Below are positions 63,661 through 64,000 of a stretch of DNA of 64,000 bases, in pieces (position 1 is the stretch's first letter; each line of letters starts with the position of its first letter). The notes beneath the pieces are model-generated. The model did no database searches and was not told the origin of the DNA. It saw only the letters and a program-made list of their open reading frames with translations. A program made the translations under genes and the position numbers. Location: assembly GCF_000153285.1 (NCBI RefSeq), contig NZ_CH724168.1, positions 355,823 through 419,822 on the forward strand, read 5' to 3'. Origin of the DNA: Synechococcus sp. WH 7805 (lineage in GTDB: Bacteria > Cyanobacteriota > Cyanobacteriia > PCC-6307 > Cyanobiaceae).

Positions 63661-64000
63661 ATGGAGTTTGAACTCAGGACATCGAGAGCTCTGCCCGAAT
63701 CTGTCGATCAATCAACGCAATCTCAAACCCTGTTTGACACCATTCCTGATGCGCTCAAAGCCATTCGCAACGGTGAATGCGTTGTTGTCGTCGACGATGA
63801 GCGTCGGGAGAACGAAGGAGACCTGATCTGCGCAGCCCAGTTCGCCACACCCGAACAGATCAATTTCATGGCGACCGAAGCCAGGGGGTTGATCTGTCTG
63901 GCGATGCAAGGTGATCGCCTCGATTCCCTGGATCTTCCTTTGATGGTGGACCGCAACACCGATGCGAACCAGACGGCCTTTACGGTCAGCATTGACGCGG
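63661..64000 (+). CDS. ribBA: RibBA, N-terminal part (cut by window edge)
   Basis: The window ends inside this gene. The first 113 codons contain the 3,4-dihydroxy-2-butanone-4-phosphate synthase (RibB) domain: GECVVVVDDERRENEGDL, FMATEARGLICLAM and a segment up to TAFTVSIDA. The enzyme makes a riboflavin precursor. In cyanobacteria a GTP cyclohydrolase II (RibA) domain usually follows; it is not visible here, so a RibB-only form cannot be excluded. Confidence 0.9.
   Translation, partial: MEFELRTSRALPESVDQSTQSQTLFDTIPDALKAIRNGECVVVVDDERRENEGDLICAAQFATPEQINFMATEARGLICLAMQGDRLDSLDLPLMVDRNTDANQTAFTVSIDA

Noticed and set aside
1-64000. CRISPR arrays, insertion sequences, prophage genes
   Set aside because: No regularly spaced repeats, transposase, integrase or phage structural genes were found by reading the frames and sequence.

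Overview
The window looks like core chromosome of a marine picocyanobacterium, most likely a Synechococcus. The evidence is an allophycocyanin-B gene (apcD), a plastid-type cytochrome c synthesis factor (ccsB/ccsA), a GlpX-type FBPase/SBPase, HemJ, a DUF1257/Ycf35 protein, DUF3370, DUF1995 and DUF4330 proteins, and a short Hfq. The DNA is moderately GC-rich by eye, genes are tightly packed on both strands, and many genes overlap by 1 to 30 bases. I saw no rRNA, tRNA, insertion sequence, prophage or CRISPR array. The only real gap is an AT-rich stretch at about 9115-10415.

Layout. 1-5722: M15 carboxypeptidase, U32 peptidase/rRNA-modification protein, TypA, DUF309 protein. 5751-9114: LPS export genes lptA-lptB-lptF, then ccsB. 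9115-10415: gene-poor AT-rich gap. 10416-18186: carbon metabolism, with rpe divergent from glpX, then hemA, glgC, gnd, pgl, a CIA30 protein and an unknown. 18195-20722 (minus): rpmG-rpsR-RNase II operon. 20850-25302: pheT, facing an RlmD-like methyltransferase, then apcD with a clear terminator. 25421-32969: small unknowns, a ribbon-helix-helix/J-domain protein, DUF3370, a group 3 sigma factor, Ap4A phosphorylase, SpoIID-like protein, an SDR and DUF2237. 33015-41481: B12-dependent methionine synthase metH, ilvE and cobN (cobalamin cobalt insertion). 41490-47104 (minus): unknown, PHP phosphoesterase, hemJ, an FeS-BCP-family photolyase, a small secreted protein, uvrC. 47164-53417: coaD plus a coiled-coil protein, facing dapF, cysteine desulfurase, DUF1995, DUF4330 and dacB. 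53445-64000: hfq, leuS, pgi, two cell-wall enzymes, an M61 peptidase, DUF1257, purN, argC and the 5' part of ribBA.

Most genes are household functions. The Calvin and oxidative pentose phosphate genes (rpe, glpX, gnd, pgl, with pgi elsewhere) lie close to glycogen synthesis (glgC) and to the first tetrapyrrole enzyme (hemA). metH and cobN lie almost next to each other, pairing synthesis and use of B12. I found no clear new multi-gene system. The points most worth checking are: an RNase II gene that appears to lack any ATG/GTG/TTG start and follows rpsR in the same frame; a photolyase of the iron-sulfur family that has lost most cluster-binding cysteines; a DapF with a cysteine-rich C-terminal tail; a fusion of a putative DNA-binding N-terminus to a J domain; and hfq expressed from inside dapF.
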